A stretch of 40,182 nt of DNA from positions 1-40,182 of the forward strand of contig MFZZ01000001.1 of NCBI GenBank assembly GCA_001789555.1, in the 5' to 3' direction. Positions 1 through 9,404 of this stretch are shown in pieces. Every line of letters starts with the position of its first letter. Position 1 is the first letter of the stretch. The notes beneath the pieces are model-generated. The model was not told the origin of the DNA and did no database searches. It was given only the letters and a program-made list of their open reading frames with translations. The translations under genes and the position numbers were made by a program. Source of the stretch: Candidatus Roizmanbacteria bacterium RIFCSPHIGHO2_12_FULL_38_13 (GTDB lineage: Bacteria > Patescibacteriota > Microgenomatia > UBA1406 > GWC2-37-13).

Positions 1-80
1 AATATACTAAAGTTAATTACTTTTTTATGCGTTGCTAAATCATAGCAAAGACCATCAATTTCTAGATTACAATGACATAC

Positions 81-181
81 TTGACTTTACACTTATTAAG
101 TATAAAGACGCATCATAGCTGCGATGGAAAATGCGGTTGGTGATTCTCATAGAGATGAGAGTAGCATGAAAAGGGCAAAAT
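81..181 (+). promoter_or_regulatory. Possible promoter and structured leader ahead of the glycan locus
   Basis: The first 268 bases hold no gene that I can support. A TTGACT box at 81-86 is followed 14 nt later by TATAAA at 101-106, a short spacing for a sigma-70-like promoter. Downstream, TCTCAT-AGAG-ATGAGA forms a perfect 6-bp hairpin near 155-170, flanked by ATGC/GCAT that could close an outer stem. It matches no riboswitch class I can recall. A second TATAAT lies at 229-234, 34 nt before the epimerase start. The leader idea is weak inference. Confidence 0.2.
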
Positions 182-268
182 AATGAAAAATAAAAGCAAT
201 GAAGCAATTATTAAATATTAACCTAAGTTATAATATTGCAGATTTCTTAGATGTAATAAAATTACAAC

Positions 269-1267
269 ATGGAATATAAAACGAGTCTTGTAACAGGAGG
301 GGCAGGATTTATCGGATCGCATGTTGCCGATCATTTATTAAAAATGGGTCACCGAGTTGTTGTTTTTGACGATCTTAGTGGAGGATTTAAAAAAAATATA
401 CCTACTAAGTCAATTTTTATTCGAGGTTCAATTAACAATCAGAAATTACTTGACAAATTATTTAATAAATATCAATTTGATTATGTTTATCATTTAGCAG
501 CCTATGCTGCAGAAGGATTGAGCCATTATATAAGAAGATTTAATTATGAGAATAATTTGATCGGCTCAATAAATCTTATCAATCTGTCGATTAAATATAA
601 TATAAAACATTTTGTATTCACTTCTTCAATTGCGGTCTATGGAACAAATCAACTTCCCATGCATGAAGACCTCTTCCCGCAACCTGAAGATCCGTATGGA
701 ATTGCTAAACTCGCTGTTGAACAAGATTTAAAAGCAGCAAATAAAGTCTTTGGATTGACCTATACTATTTTCCGTCCTCACAACGTTTATGGCGAAAGAC
801 AAAACCTATCAGATCCCTATAGGAATGTTGTTGGTATTTTTATTAAAAACATCTTAGCAGACAAACCGATGACAATTTATGGAAACGGGAAACAAAAGCG
901 AGCATTCTCATATATCTCTGACGTAGCTCCATATATATCTGAATGTACAGATATTACTAAAGCTAAAAATTCAATTTTTAATATCGGAGCTGAAACACCA
1001 TATTCTGTTCTTACATTGGCACACATAATTGCGAAAGCCTTTAATATTCAACCAAAAATTGAATTTCTCCCCCCACGCAAAGAGGTAAAGCATGCTTATT
1101 CTGATCATAAAAAAGTAAAAAAGGTATTTAAAATAAATAGCACTATAACTCTAGAAGAAGGTTTAAAGAAAATGGTTCTGTGGGTAAAGCAAAATGTACC
1201 AAACACTACAAAAAAATTTAAGGACATAGAAATTTATAAAAAAATACCTACTAATTGGAGACTCTGA
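269..1267 (+). CDS. NAD-dependent sugar epimerase/dehydratase (GalE-like)
   Basis: This is an extended short-chain dehydrogenase of the UDP-glucose 4-epimerase type, expected to interconvert or modify a nucleotide-activated hexose in the cytoplasm. The N-terminal Rossmann glycine motif TGGAGFIG lies at residues 9-16 and the catalytic YxxxK is YGIAK at 143-147, with the supporting serines in FTSS at about 117-120. The length of 332 residues is normal for the family. It heads a rightward run of glycan genes with the sugar transferase 12 nt downstream, so it probably supplies a sugar nucleotide for that pathway. Substrate (UDP-Glc, UDP-GlcNAc or other) cannot be read from the sequence. No Shine-Dalgarno motif is evident before the ATG. 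Confidence 0.88.
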   Translation: MEYKTSLVTGGAGFIGSHVADHLLKMGHRVVVFDDLSGGFKKNIPTKSIFIRGSINNQKLLDKLFNKYQFDYVYHLAAYAAEGLSHYIRRFNYENNLIGSINLINLSIKYNIKHFVFTSSIAVYGTNQLPMHEDLFPQPEDPYGIAKLAVEQDLKAANKVFGLTYTIFRPHNVYGERQNLSDPYRNVVGIFIKNILADKPMTIYGNGKQKRAFSYISDVAPYISECTDITKAKNSIFNIGAETPYSVLTLAHIIAKAFNIQPKIEFLPPRKEVKHAYSDHKKVKKVFKINSTITLEEGLKKMVLWVKQNVPNTTKKFKDIEIYKKIPTNWRL

Positions 1268-1279
1268 TTAAAAGATACA

Positions 1280-1876
1280 ATGAAATCAAACTATATCTTG
1301 TCAAATTTAATTGACCAAGTTATTGCTTTAATCATACTGTTACTATTATTGCCTTTGTTAGGTATATTGTATGTTTTAGTGAAATTGACTTCTCGAGGTT
1401 GTTTTATCTTTAAACAAAAAAGAATGGGTAAAGATATGAAGATATTTACTATTTATAAGATTAGAACGATGATTGAAGGAGCCGAAAGGTTACAAAATAA
1501 ATACAAAGAACTAAATCAGTATAATGATCCCATTTTTAAAATCCACGAAGATCCTCGTTATACAACTGTAGGGAAATTTTTAGCAAAAGCAGGTCTCGAC
1601 GAAATTCCCCAATTAATAAATATCCTCAAGGGCGATATGACAATTGTCGGCCCAAGACCGCTTCCTATTTCGGAGGGAAAAAAAGTACCTAAAAGATATA
1701 TTAAAAGATTTAAGGTCTTACCTGGAATAATACCTCCTTGGCTACGCGTCGGAAGTGAATCTCTCACTACAAATTTATGGCTCGAAGAAGATCTAAAATA
1801 TGTAAAAAACAAATCCTTGAAATACGATTCTGTTCTTTTTTTAAAAGGTATGATGCATTTAATAAAAGTATTATGA
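1280..1876 (+). CDS. Monotopic phosphoglycosyl transferase (bacterial sugar transferase, PglC/WcaJ-type)
   Basis: The bacterial sugar transferase family moves a phospho-sugar from a nucleotide sugar to undecaprenyl phosphate, the first membrane step of glycan assembly. At 198 residues this is the minimal form: one N-terminal hydrophobic re-entrant segment (about 9-33) followed by the catalytic domain. Hallmarks are KIRTM, DEIPQL (carrying the Asp-Glu pair expected for catalysis) and IVGPRPLP. The stop codon overlaps the next start as ATGA, implying translational coupling with the downstream glycosyltransferase. It lacks the large N-terminal multi-membrane domain of WcaJ/WbaP. Confidence 0.9.
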   Translation: MKSNYILSNLIDQVIALIILLLLLPLLGILYVLVKLTSRGCFIFKQKRMGKDMKIFTIYKIRTMIEGAERLQNKYKELNQYNDPIFKIHEDPRYTTVGKFLAKAGLDEIPQLINILKGDMTIVGPRPLPISEGKKVPKRYIKRFKVLPGIIPPWLRVGSESLTTNLWLEEDLKYVKNKSLKYDSVLFLKGMMHLIKVL

Positions 1877-2970
1877 AAAAAATAGCGATTTTTGGAATTA
1901 GAGGATATCAGATTATTTATAGTGGATATGAGATTTTCACTGAAAAATTAGTTAATCTATCAAATAAGACTGATTTTTTTTACATACTCTACACTCGCTC
2001 AAAATATCAAAAAAAAACAAATAATTCAGCAAATAATTTTCAAATATCCATTATGCCAACAGTGAGGGGTAAATATTTAGAAACCCCTTTTTATGCCTTT
2101 TTTACTACTCTTAATAGCTTGGTCAAGCCTATAAATATTATTCTATATCTAGGCACTGCAAATACTTTGTTTATCTTTCTACAAAAACTATTGAATAGAA
2201 AAACAATAGTGAATACCGCGGGGATTGATTGGGGAAAAAAACGTTGGTCACTTTTTGGAAGATGGTATCTTTTCTTTTGTGAAAAACTAACTGTATGGTT
2301 TGCTGATATAATAGTTTGCGATTCACAATCAGTCTTAAATTATTACAAAAAAAAATATCATCTTAAAAATCTAATCTTCATCCCATATGGTACTGACGTG
2401 AAATCAAGAAAATCTGGAAAAACTTTAAAAAAATTAAAACTAGAATCTAATAAGTACATATATGTTGTAGGTAGATTTTCTCCGGAAAATTGTCAAGAAG
2501 ATGTAATAAATGCATTTAAAAAAATTAAAACGAATTTTAAATGTGTAATAATCGGTGATAGTTTTTATGAAGATAAATATAAATCTTATTTGTATAAATT
2601 AGCCAAAAATGATAAACGTATTGTTTTTACAGGGATTCTTAATAGAAATCAATATGAAGAAATCGCCTCTAACTCTTACGCTTATGTTGAAACCAAAAGT
2701 ATTGGCGGAACACATCCTTCACTATTAGAGGCTATGGCTTTTGGAAAACCGGTAATTGCAAAAGATATTGAGGAAAATAAAGAAGTTGTTGATAAAAATG
2801 GATATCTTTATAGTAGAGCAAAGCCTTCCAGTTTAACAAATCAACTTGAATACTTACTGATTAATGTAAATAACGCTCAAAAAAAGGCATTAGATGGAAA
2901 AAAAAGAGTAAAGACACTTTATAATTGGCAATTAGTAATACGTAACTATGAATATATATTTAATAGTTAA
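1873..2970 (+). CDS. Glycosyltransferase family 4 with DUF1972-type N-terminus
   Basis: A GT-B fold glycosyltransferase, 365 residues from the start chosen here. The ORF track opens at 1777, but the first 32 residues of that frame lie wholly inside the sugar transferase gene; the ATG at 1873 overlaps its stop (ATGA) and gives the usual N-terminus MKKIAIFGIRG. The segment GIRGYQ...YSGYEIFTEKL resembles the N-terminal domain of DUF1972/rhamnosyltransferase-type enzymes. The C-terminal nucleotide-sugar site is marked by GTHPSLLEAMAFGKPVIA, the EX7E-like region typical of GT4. It should add a sugar to the lipid-linked precursor started by the upstream transferase. Donor and acceptor are unknown. 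Confidence 0.85.
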   Translation: MKKIAIFGIRGYQIIYSGYEIFTEKLVNLSNKTDFFYILYTRSKYQKKTNNSANNFQISIMPTVRGKYLETPFYAFFTTLNSLVKPINIILYLGTANTLFIFLQKLLNRKTIVNTAGIDWGKKRWSLFGRWYLFFCEKLTVWFADIIVCDSQSVLNYYKKKYHLKNLIFIPYGTDVKSRKSGKTLKKLKLESNKYIYVVGRFSPENCQEDVINAFKKIKTNFKCVIIGDSFYEDKYKSYLYKLAKNDKRIVFTGILNRNQYEEIASNSYAYVETKSIGGTHPSLLEAMAFGKPVIAKDIEENKEVVDKNGYLYSRAKPSSLTNQLEYLLINVNNAQKKALDGKKRVKTLYNWQLVIRNYEYIFNS

Positions 2971-2990
2971 TATAACTTATTCTGTCGGTA

Positions 2991-4064
2991 ATGAAACCTA
3001 CTATTTCAATAATTACTCCAACATTTAACTTTGAAAGGTATATCGATAAATGCATTGAGTCTGTTCAACGTCAAACATTCTCTAACTGGGAGATGATTAT
3101 TGTAGATGATGGATCGTCAGATAATACTGTAAAAGTAGTAAAAAAATACTTATCTCTTGATCCTAGAATCAAATTAATTACTCATAAAAAAAACTGGGGA
3201 GTTAAGCAACTTAAAAAGACATACAATCAAGCTTTATTAAAATCAAAAGGTAAATATATTGCTATTCTTGAGGGTGACGACTTCTGGCCAGAATACAAAC
3301 TTGATAAACAGGTGAAAGATTTTGACAATAATAAAGTTGTTTTATCTTTCGGCGATAGTGTTTTTACAGATGGAAGCGGGAGAGGTTTCGACATATTAAC
3401 TTATAATCAAGACCGAGAAAAATTGAGCAACAATCCCATTAGCTCAATTTTGTACCTCTTTACTGATCTTAATTTTTATCTAAGCCCCGTCACTGTTCTA
3501 ATACGAAAAAGTGCGTTGTCTCATATTGGTGGATTTAAAAATAGTTCCGATTACTATTTTGTTGATTTCCCAACTTGGCTTCATTTATCTCTTGAAGGCA
3601 CTTTTGTATATAAAAAAGATATATTAGGTTTTTATAGGAGACATGAAAAGTCATCTTGGCTTGATTTTGCAAAACAAACTAGAGCTATGACAAGACAAGA
3701 GATGCAAACTACACTTTTATATTTTTTGAGTAAGAAAAGAATAAAATTTAAAAGAAAGTACACTTATAATAATTTTCAGAATATTATCAAAACGCAAAAA
3801 AAAATTATATCAAAAAAATATCAAAATCGAGAATTAAGTTTTCTTTTACATAATATGGCTTATGGAAAAGATAAATCGGTAATAAAGCACGTCTTTGTTA
3901 TATTTTCACAAAAAAATATTACAAATAAAATTAAATTTATTAGTTTTTTAGCCTTATTAATAATACCATTGCGTAAATGGATAATGTCTATTCTATTTTT
4001 AATTAAATTGAATTTTTATAGATATAACCAATTTAAAAATGCCCCCAATTCTATTAACGGCTAA
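2991..4064 (+). CDS. Glycosyltransferase family 2
   Basis: A GT-A fold inverting glycosyltransferase. The N-terminus ISIITPTFNFERYIDKCI, then VDDGSSDNT and LEGDDFW, are the family's nucleotide-sugar and metal-binding motifs. The GT2 domain covers about residues 1-230; the remaining 120 residues are basic and end in a hydrophobic stretch (about 310-340) that may contact the membrane. It lies 20 nt after the GT4 gene, so the two probably share a transcript. Its 3' end overlaps the convergent membrane protein gene by 11 nt. The sugar specificity cannot be inferred. Confidence 0.88.
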   Translation: MKPTISIITPTFNFERYIDKCIESVQRQTFSNWEMIIVDDGSSDNTVKVVKKYLSLDPRIKLITHKKNWGVKQLKKTYNQALLKSKGKYIAILEGDDFWPEYKLDKQVKDFDNNKVVLSFGDSVFTDGSGRGFDILTYNQDREKLSNNPISSILYLFTDLNFYLSPVTVLIRKSALSHIGGFKNSSDYYFVDFPTWLHLSLEGTFVYKKDILGFYRRHEKSSWLDFAKQTRAMTRQEMQTTLLYFLSKKRIKFKRKYTYNNFQNIIKTQKKIISKKYQNRELSFLLHNMAYGKDKSVIKHVFVIFSQKNITNKIKFISFLALLIIPLRKWIMSILFLIKLNFYRYNQFKNAPNSING

Positions 4065-5358
4065 AAGCAAATTCTGAAAATCCTCCCCACCCTAACTGTT
4101 TTATATACTCTAACCTTTCTAGTAACACTTCTTTATTTGGATATACACTGTATAAACATGTTGAATCGACTCTATAATAATAATCTAAACAGTATTTTAT
4201 TTTTGACATTTCAGAGTAATATTTTTTAATATAATCAACACCTTTCAGATAGTTTTGTCCAATTGAAAATATTAATACAAAGCTAAATAGCAATATAAAA
4301 AGATCGTGGGAAAAAAATTTTATTTTGTAGTTTCCAACTAGATAATAAAAAACTTCAATTGTCGATATAAACATTAAAGATGAGTATACGATATACCTGC
4401 TTGATAATGCTTGAGTTGTACCAAATCCCGCTCTAGCAACTGCTATTGCTAAAATAGATAATAAAGAAAAAAGAAATATCATTAACCATGGAATACAGCT
4501 TTTGATCAAACTTCGTTTCTTTAGTAACGAATTTAAATTAAATAGTGCAATCAAAAAAATCATAATGCCAATTAGTGCAGAAATCCCAATTTCACTAATA
4601 AATAGCACACTTCCAATTTGGCCAAAAAAATAAGTTAAAAAATCCAATGGGTTTTGAAAAAAATACATTAGTGAAGGATGATATATCGGTTTAGAATAAT
4701 TAATAAAATAGATGAGATAAGTCATCAACGATAACAACATCCAAAATATTAAAAAAAGAAATTGACGGCGATAAAAAATCAAAATACCTCCAACAATCCA
4801 GATTAATAAACCGTTAATATGAGAATAGGAGCCGATAATTGACAAAAATACTGCGAATATCTTCGAAAGAGTAGCTGTCGTACCAAGTAAAGGCAAATTT
4901 AATAAATATATTGTCATCAGCATAGCTAATATGGTAAGATGAAACTCATTCATACCTGTAAACCAACCTTCGTACTGAATAGGAGAAAAAACAATCCATG
5001 AAAGCATAAACTGTAAATATATGCAAAAATACTTATTTTTACATATATTTTGCATGAACAAAGCAAGAAAAAAATAAATTGCGCACAATAATATAAAACT
5101 TATCCAATAAATATTTTTAATATTCCAGTTCGTCAAAAAGGCTAAACTGATTTGAATAAGTCTTGGAAATAAAATTCTATGTTCATTGTGTTGAGCAATC
5201 AGATCAAATATCGAAATTTCTGCATGAATAACCTTTTGAAATAATGGCACCATTTCCCACTGATCTTGATATGGAACATTTATGGAATAATTTTTTATGA
5301 AAAAAATGGTCAAGATTATTGGGAAAAGAGAACCCAGTTGTATAATTCGTTTTATCAT
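4054..5358 (-). CDS. Polytopic membrane protein, possibly GT-C-type glycosyltransferase
   Basis: A 434-residue integral membrane protein with about ten hydrophobic helices. The first extracytoplasmic loop carries VPYQDQWEMVP and then QHNEHRILFPRL, an arrangement of acidic and His residues like that of GT-C enzymes that use polyprenyl-phosphate sugars, but I cannot place it in a named family. It runs against the surrounding glycan genes and tail-overlaps the GT2 gene by 11 nt. Setting within the glycan locus supports a role in transferring or modifying glycans outside the membrane. Enzyme activity is inference. Confidence 0.6.
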   Translation of the reverse strand: MIKRIIQLGSLFPIILTIFFIKNYSINVPYQDQWEMVPLFQKVIHAEISIFDLIAQHNEHRILFPRLIQISLAFLTNWNIKNIYWISFILLCAIYFFLALFMQNICKNKYFCIYLQFMLSWIVFSPIQYEGWFTGMNEFHLTILAMLMTIYLLNLPLLGTTATLSKIFAVFLSIIGSYSHINGLLIWIVGGILIFYRRQFLFLIFWMLLSLMTYLIYFINYSKPIYHPSLMYFFQNPLDFLTYFFGQIGSVLFISEIGISALIGIMIFLIALFNLNSLLKKRSLIKSCIPWLMIFLFSLLSILAIAVARAGFGTTQALSSRYIVYSSLMFISTIEVFYYLVGNYKIKFFSHDLFILLFSFVLIFSIGQNYLKGVDYIKKYYSEMSKIKYCLDYYYRVDSTCLYSVYPNKEVLLERLEYIKQLGWGGFSEFAFSR

Positions 5359-5456
5359 ATATTATGATAAGTAAATAATTCCTCTTACAAAAATTTGAGT
5401 TTTTTTAATTCTTTAGAATTGTATTATTTACGATACCTATTTCAAAATTAGTTGAT

Positions 5457-6698
5457 ATGAATAGCATAATATACAATTTATTCCTCCTTGCTATTTTTTT
5501 TCAATTAATTCCTAATGTAAATATATTTGGAACAAATCATTTATTTTTTACCACTAACTTTTTTAGTCTTTCAATAATAATTTTGCTTGGAATCTATTTA
5601 TTTTCTAAGCCCAATTCTAATTCAAAACTTAAACCGAGATATGAAATATTGCTTGTACTGATTTTTTTAGCTACTCAAGCGATTTCTTTTATTAATGCGT
5701 TAAATATCCAAGCTTTTATATTAATATTTATTAGCTTGAGTGCAGGAGTATTAATTTTTTTTATTTCAAAATTAATTTTGAATGAGGATGAAAAAAATGT
5801 CTATGATGTGAAGTTGCAAAGGCTTAACACCGTGGTTATATTCGCCTGCATTGTTAATATTATTTTCCAATCACTATTATTAGTTTATCCCGATCTGATA
5901 ATCCCATTTATTCGACAGTATTTATCATTTAATTTATCCGAAGTTATATTCTTACATTTTAGTAAAAATAAATTGTATACAAATTTTTCTGTCGAATTAA
6001 TCCTTCCTTTACTTTTTGTTTTTATTATAAATCATAAAGGTTTAAAGTTAAAACTATTTTCATTTTTTTTATTAATAATAATTTTTACACTTTCTTTTTT
6101 ATCTAACTTTAGATATAGAATATTGGGTTATTTTTTTGCATTTTTTTCGTCAATTTTTTTATACTGGAATAGTGTAAAAAATATACACAAGCATATTTTT
6201 ATCTACGGTATTTTCTCTATCATTGTTGTTTCTATTATTTCTTCAATATTTAATTCTAAAACTGTCATTAATCGCTTTACTGACATAGAAGAGTATCAAA
6301 AATACAGCACAATCCAATTTAGATTACATATGTATACTATTGCCTTTGAGCTGGGATCATCAAATCTATTTGGTGTCGGGTTAGGTAATATGTATGATTA
6401 TCTTCAAAAAAAAACTCTTAATGAAATAAGTAATAATCCAACAAATTATGCTTTAACTGGTGGAGCTCATAACATTTTTTTTCAAACGTTTGCCGAAACA
6501 GGATTAATTGGTTTACTTAGTCTTGTAATACTGATAATTTTTTGGCTTCTAAAAGATATTAGAACACTCAATATAGCTACCGGTAGGAACAAAGTCTATA
6601 TCCCAATGTTTTGGACACTTATTGTAATTAGCCAATTTATCTCATCTTATAATACGACTTTTTATATTTTTTTCTTTTTATTAAGAGGATTGATTTGA
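5457..6698 (+). CDS. O-antigen ligase/polymerase family membrane protein (Wzy/WaaL-like)
   Basis: A 413-residue protein with about ten to twelve membrane helices. The large loop and following helix carry GGAHNIFFQTFAETGLIGLL, matching the HN-x-F-x(3-5)-E-x-G-x-x-G signature of the Wzy_C/O-antigen ligase family. Such proteins polymerise or ligate lipid-linked oligosaccharides on the outer face of the membrane. It stands divergent from the GT-C-like gene with a 98-bp gap and ends 1 nt from the convergent GH10 gene. The gap contains an AATTC-TTTA-GAATT inverted repeat. Polymerase versus ligase cannot be decided from sequence alone. Confidence 0.8.
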   Translation: MNSIIYNLFLLAIFFQLIPNVNIFGTNHLFFTTNFFSLSIIILLGIYLFSKPNSNSKLKPRYEILLVLIFLATQAISFINALNIQAFILIFISLSAGVLIFFISKLILNEDEKNVYDVKLQRLNTVVIFACIVNIIFQSLLLVYPDLIIPFIRQYLSFNLSEVIFLHFSKNKLYTNFSVELILPLLFVFIINHKGLKLKLFSFFLLIIIFTLSFLSNFRYRILGYFFAFFSSIFLYWNSVKNIHKHIFIYGIFSIIVVSIISSIFNSKTVINRFTDIEEYQKYSTIQFRLHMYTIAFELGSSNLFGVGLGNMYDYLQKKTLNEISNNPTNYALTGGAHNIFFQTFAETGLIGLLSLVILIIFWLLKDIRTLNIATGRNKVYIPMFWTLIVISQFISSYNTTFYIFFFLLRGLI

Positions 6699-6699
6699 C

Positions 6700-9225
6700 C
6701 TAGCTATTATAAATCGCTGTATTTGCTGCAAAATAGGACGGCGTAGGATTTTGAAATGAGTCAAACATTGGTTGATTCTTTTCCCCCGGTGTGCCAAAAA
6801 ATGTAAAATCTTCTACTCCCTCTTCAAACGATGCTTCCAGAATTGACTTTGTAATTTTTGCTTTTAATTCTGGTTGCATATTAAGATCGACACCTTCGGG
6901 AGAAAGATCAAATTCTGTTATATTAACTTTAATGCCAGCAGATATATATTTCTTAAGTTGCGTGCGATAATTTTCAATTAACTGTTTAAATTTTGTTGGA
7001 TCAGAAAAATCAGATAAATGGAGATGCAACTGAAATCCTGCCTCAACAGGCATACCTTCATCATGAATTTGCTTTACAATTCTAAAAAATTTAGGTTCTT
7101 TTTCTCCATTCCACCATCGAGTTCCTGGTATTTCTATTCCAAAATCGTTTAATATCAATTTAGCATTGGGGTCCGTTTGATAAGCCGTTCGAAACATCTC
7201 CAGAACCCATTGAGATGGATCTCCTAATTTATCTTGCCAAAATCTACTTTTTGTATCCCAAGGATTACCCCAAGCCTCATTAACTACAACATATTTATTA
7301 ATTTGTCCAGCATAGTGCTCCATTACTTCTTTTATATGATCTGTAGCTAGCGTTCTATATTCTTGTGAGGTAAAATCTCCATTTATCAACCAAGCTGGAA
7401 GGGCGTATTGTAAGCCCCAAATTATATGATAAAATTGAATATCTTCTATTCCTTCTGCTTTTAAGCGCTTTAATTCTTTGTCGTAAACTGAAAAATTAAA
7501 TCGGTCGCTGCTTGGACGAAATGCTACGCTATAATTTGGATCCTCCCAATGTCCGTCAGGTAGTGAATAACCATTAAAGTCTTTAATAGCATTAATATAT
7601 CTAGATATCATATGAACATTACCAGCCAGTCTAGTCATTTTGCCTTTTATATCAGCCATTTTACCAATTGTCGCCGTTTCCCATTTTATATTTTCCCCAG
7701 AGTTAATATTGCCAATAAGTAAAGGCACATTTCCATATAAGGCAATTGCCAATACTGAGCCATGTTTGTCTGTAATTGAACTAAATCTAATGTTATCCTC
7801 TACCGCTTTTGCATCCACTCCCAGAGATGAGGCAAATACATTAATATTTGCTTTTAAAATTGCGCTATCTGGTAGCTCCAACCACTCCCCACCTTGCGCT
7901 ACATTTGGCAAATACAACCTTTTCTCAACAACAACTTCTTCTCCATCAGCTTCTTGACCATCCAGGGCTGCAAAATAATTATTGCCTTCTCGATAATATC
8001 TCCAATCATCTGCTGGCGTTGTTCCCGTTGAAATTAGCTGGACTTTTTCTTCTTGTGATGGGGGTGGAATTTTTGGAGCAAACTGATTTTCAGATTCCAA
8101 GCTTGGGAGACATACTTTTGTTTTTAACAATTTGTTAATTTCTCCAGCAAGCTCTGAAGTACCTTTGCCTGCGACCGCTGTTATGGCGCCGGCCATATCT
8201 TCTGCTTCTTGACCATACATTGTTCCCAGTCCTTCTGGAGTTACAAATCCAACTCCTTTTACTTTTATTCCTGCTTCGTCGTTCGAAAATCTTGTTATTG
8301 TAAAAATTTCAGGTCTTTTTTTATCTTGTGGATTCAGAAATCTACAAATTATATCTATGTCGCCAGTTGTTTTATCAACACGACGATAAAAGTTACATAC
8401 GGAAGTTCCACCTACAAGACTGCAGATGTTTATGTTTTGTGTACTTTGCTCTTCAGCATCCAGACCATAAAAGGCCGTCATTGTTATTGCTCTTTGCCAA
8501 GCATCTAATGGAGATTCATCAAATATTGGCTTTCCTTCCTTAATTGGTTTGTTCCAAGCTTCTGCAAGTGTTTCTTCACCTCCAACACCTCTTGAAAATA
8601 ATTCTACTAATGAATCTATTGGGTATTCTGTAAAAGCTACTGGTAACCCTTTTGGTTCTGTAACATAAGTTGGTTTAAGTCTATCAGGAACTTCGTTTGG
8701 ATCTGTGATAAAGACAGTACGACCTTCAATATTTGTTGCAACCCAATCGTTTATTGTTGCATCATTTGGATTTTCAGCTATCGCTTTAGGAATAATATTT
8801 TTACCGTCATCAACAATTTCACCTCCTGCCCATGTGTTTGGGTCTCCATTTCGTCCCTCCACATCTCTTGTGTCAACTCTTAATACACTTCCTATCGGTG
8901 TTTTTCGTGCCCTACCTGTAGCTTCGGGTTGATCACGAACGTTAATATCCTCAATAAAACGAAGCAATGTTTTGTTTATATAAGGATTCAGATCAAGAAC
9001 TTCTCCCTCAACTATTGGAAGATTACCAAAACCTGATGCGGCTGGTTCAATTTCTTGAGTCGCGGTAGATCCTTGTGCGCCATCCTGTGCCAATGCCGCT
9101 AGAGCAAAACCAGTTGCAGTAGCTCCTGCAAGCCTTAAAAAACCTCTTCTGCTCAAGATTGGTCCTTGTTGTGTTGATTTTCCCGTTGGGTTTGGTTCTG
9201 GTCGTGGACTTAAAATTTCTGCCAT
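6700..9225 (-). CDS. Tat-exported glycoside hydrolase family 10 (endo-xylanase-like) with SH3-like N-terminal domain
   Basis: An 841-residue secreted enzyme. The N-terminus has the twin-arginine motif SRRGFLRLAG followed by an alanine-rich hydrophobic stretch (about 25-50), a Tat export signal. Residues about 88-112 (INVRDQPEATGRARKTPIG) resemble a bacterial SH3 domain. A long unassigned middle part follows (about 130-530). The C-terminal 300 residues fit GH10: HIIWGLQ, the acid/base Glu in VVNEAW (about E650), QLHLHL, and the nucleophile Glu in ITEFDLS (about E771). GH10 enzymes cleave beta-1,4 xylan and related chains. It closes the glycan locus, so it may trim the cell's own polymer rather than act as a nutrient enzyme; that is inference. 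A clear promoter lies just upstream. Confidence 0.85.
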   Translation of the reverse strand: MAEILSPRPEPNPTGKSTQQGPILSRRGFLRLAGATATGFALAALAQDGAQGSTATQEIEPAASGFGNLPIVEGEVLDLNPYINKTLLRFIEDINVRDQPEATGRARKTPIGSVLRVDTRDVEGRNGDPNTWAGGEIVDDGKNIIPKAIAENPNDATINDWVATNIEGRTVFITDPNEVPDRLKPTYVTEPKGLPVAFTEYPIDSLVELFSRGVGGEETLAEAWNKPIKEGKPIFDESPLDAWQRAITMTAFYGLDAEEQSTQNINICSLVGGTSVCNFYRRVDKTTGDIDIICRFLNPQDKKRPEIFTITRFSNDEAGIKVKGVGFVTPEGLGTMYGQEAEDMAGAITAVAGKGTSELAGEINKLLKTKVCLPSLESENQFAPKIPPPSQEEKVQLISTGTTPADDWRYYREGNNYFAALDGQEADGEEVVVEKRLYLPNVAQGGEWLELPDSAILKANINVFASSLGVDAKAVEDNIRFSSITDKHGSVLAIALYGNVPLLIGNINSGENIKWETATIGKMADIKGKMTRLAGNVHMISRYINAIKDFNGYSLPDGHWEDPNYSVAFRPSSDRFNFSVYDKELKRLKAEGIEDIQFYHIIWGLQYALPAWLINGDFTSQEYRTLATDHIKEVMEHYAGQINKYVVVNEAWGNPWDTKSRFWQDKLGDPSQWVLEMFRTAYQTDPNAKLILNDFGIEIPGTRWWNGEKEPKFFRIVKQIHDEGMPVEAGFQLHLHLSDFSDPTKFKQLIENYRTQLKKYISAGIKVNITEFDLSPEGVDLNMQPELKAKITKSILEASFEEGVEDFTFFGTPGEKNQPMFDSFQNPTPSYFAANTAIYNS

Positions 9226-9257
9226 AATTGTATATACGATGTAAGTGTGTAACCTAT

Positions 9258-9286
9258 AGTATAGAACACAGTATATAATATATCAA
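9258..9286 (-). promoter_or_regulatory. Sigma-70-like promoter for the GH10 gene
   Basis: On the minus strand TTGATA (9281-9286) and TATACT (9258-9263) are separated by exactly 17 nt. This puts transcription start near 9251 and leaves a leader of about 25 nt before the ATG at 9225. The same two hexamers at the same spacing precede the marR gene at 29397. Confidence 0.65.
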
Positions 9287-9404
9287 TCTCCATCAAACCA
9301 TAAAACAACTAAATATGTATATTTAATGCGTATAAAATATCCTGTAGAAATATGGGAGTTGTTTATTTTATATGTAGAATTTTTGGTACGTACTCTAAAC
9401 TCAA

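Noticed and set aside
81-181. c-di-GMP, fluoride or ZTP riboswitch ahead of the glycan genes
   Set aside because: Short word matches (GACGCA, GATGG) are present but the conserved cores and pairing of these classes are not.
1777-1872. N-terminal extension of the GT4 ORF in the track
   Set aside because: It lies entirely inside the sugar transferase gene and gives a non-family, basic N-terminus; the ATG at 1873 with the ATGA overlap gives the expected start.
7640-8932. Plus-strand ORFs opposite the GH10 gene, and similar ORFs opposite nrdJ, virB4 and mrdA
   Set aside because: They are shadows of strong coding frames on the other strand, with no recognisable domains.
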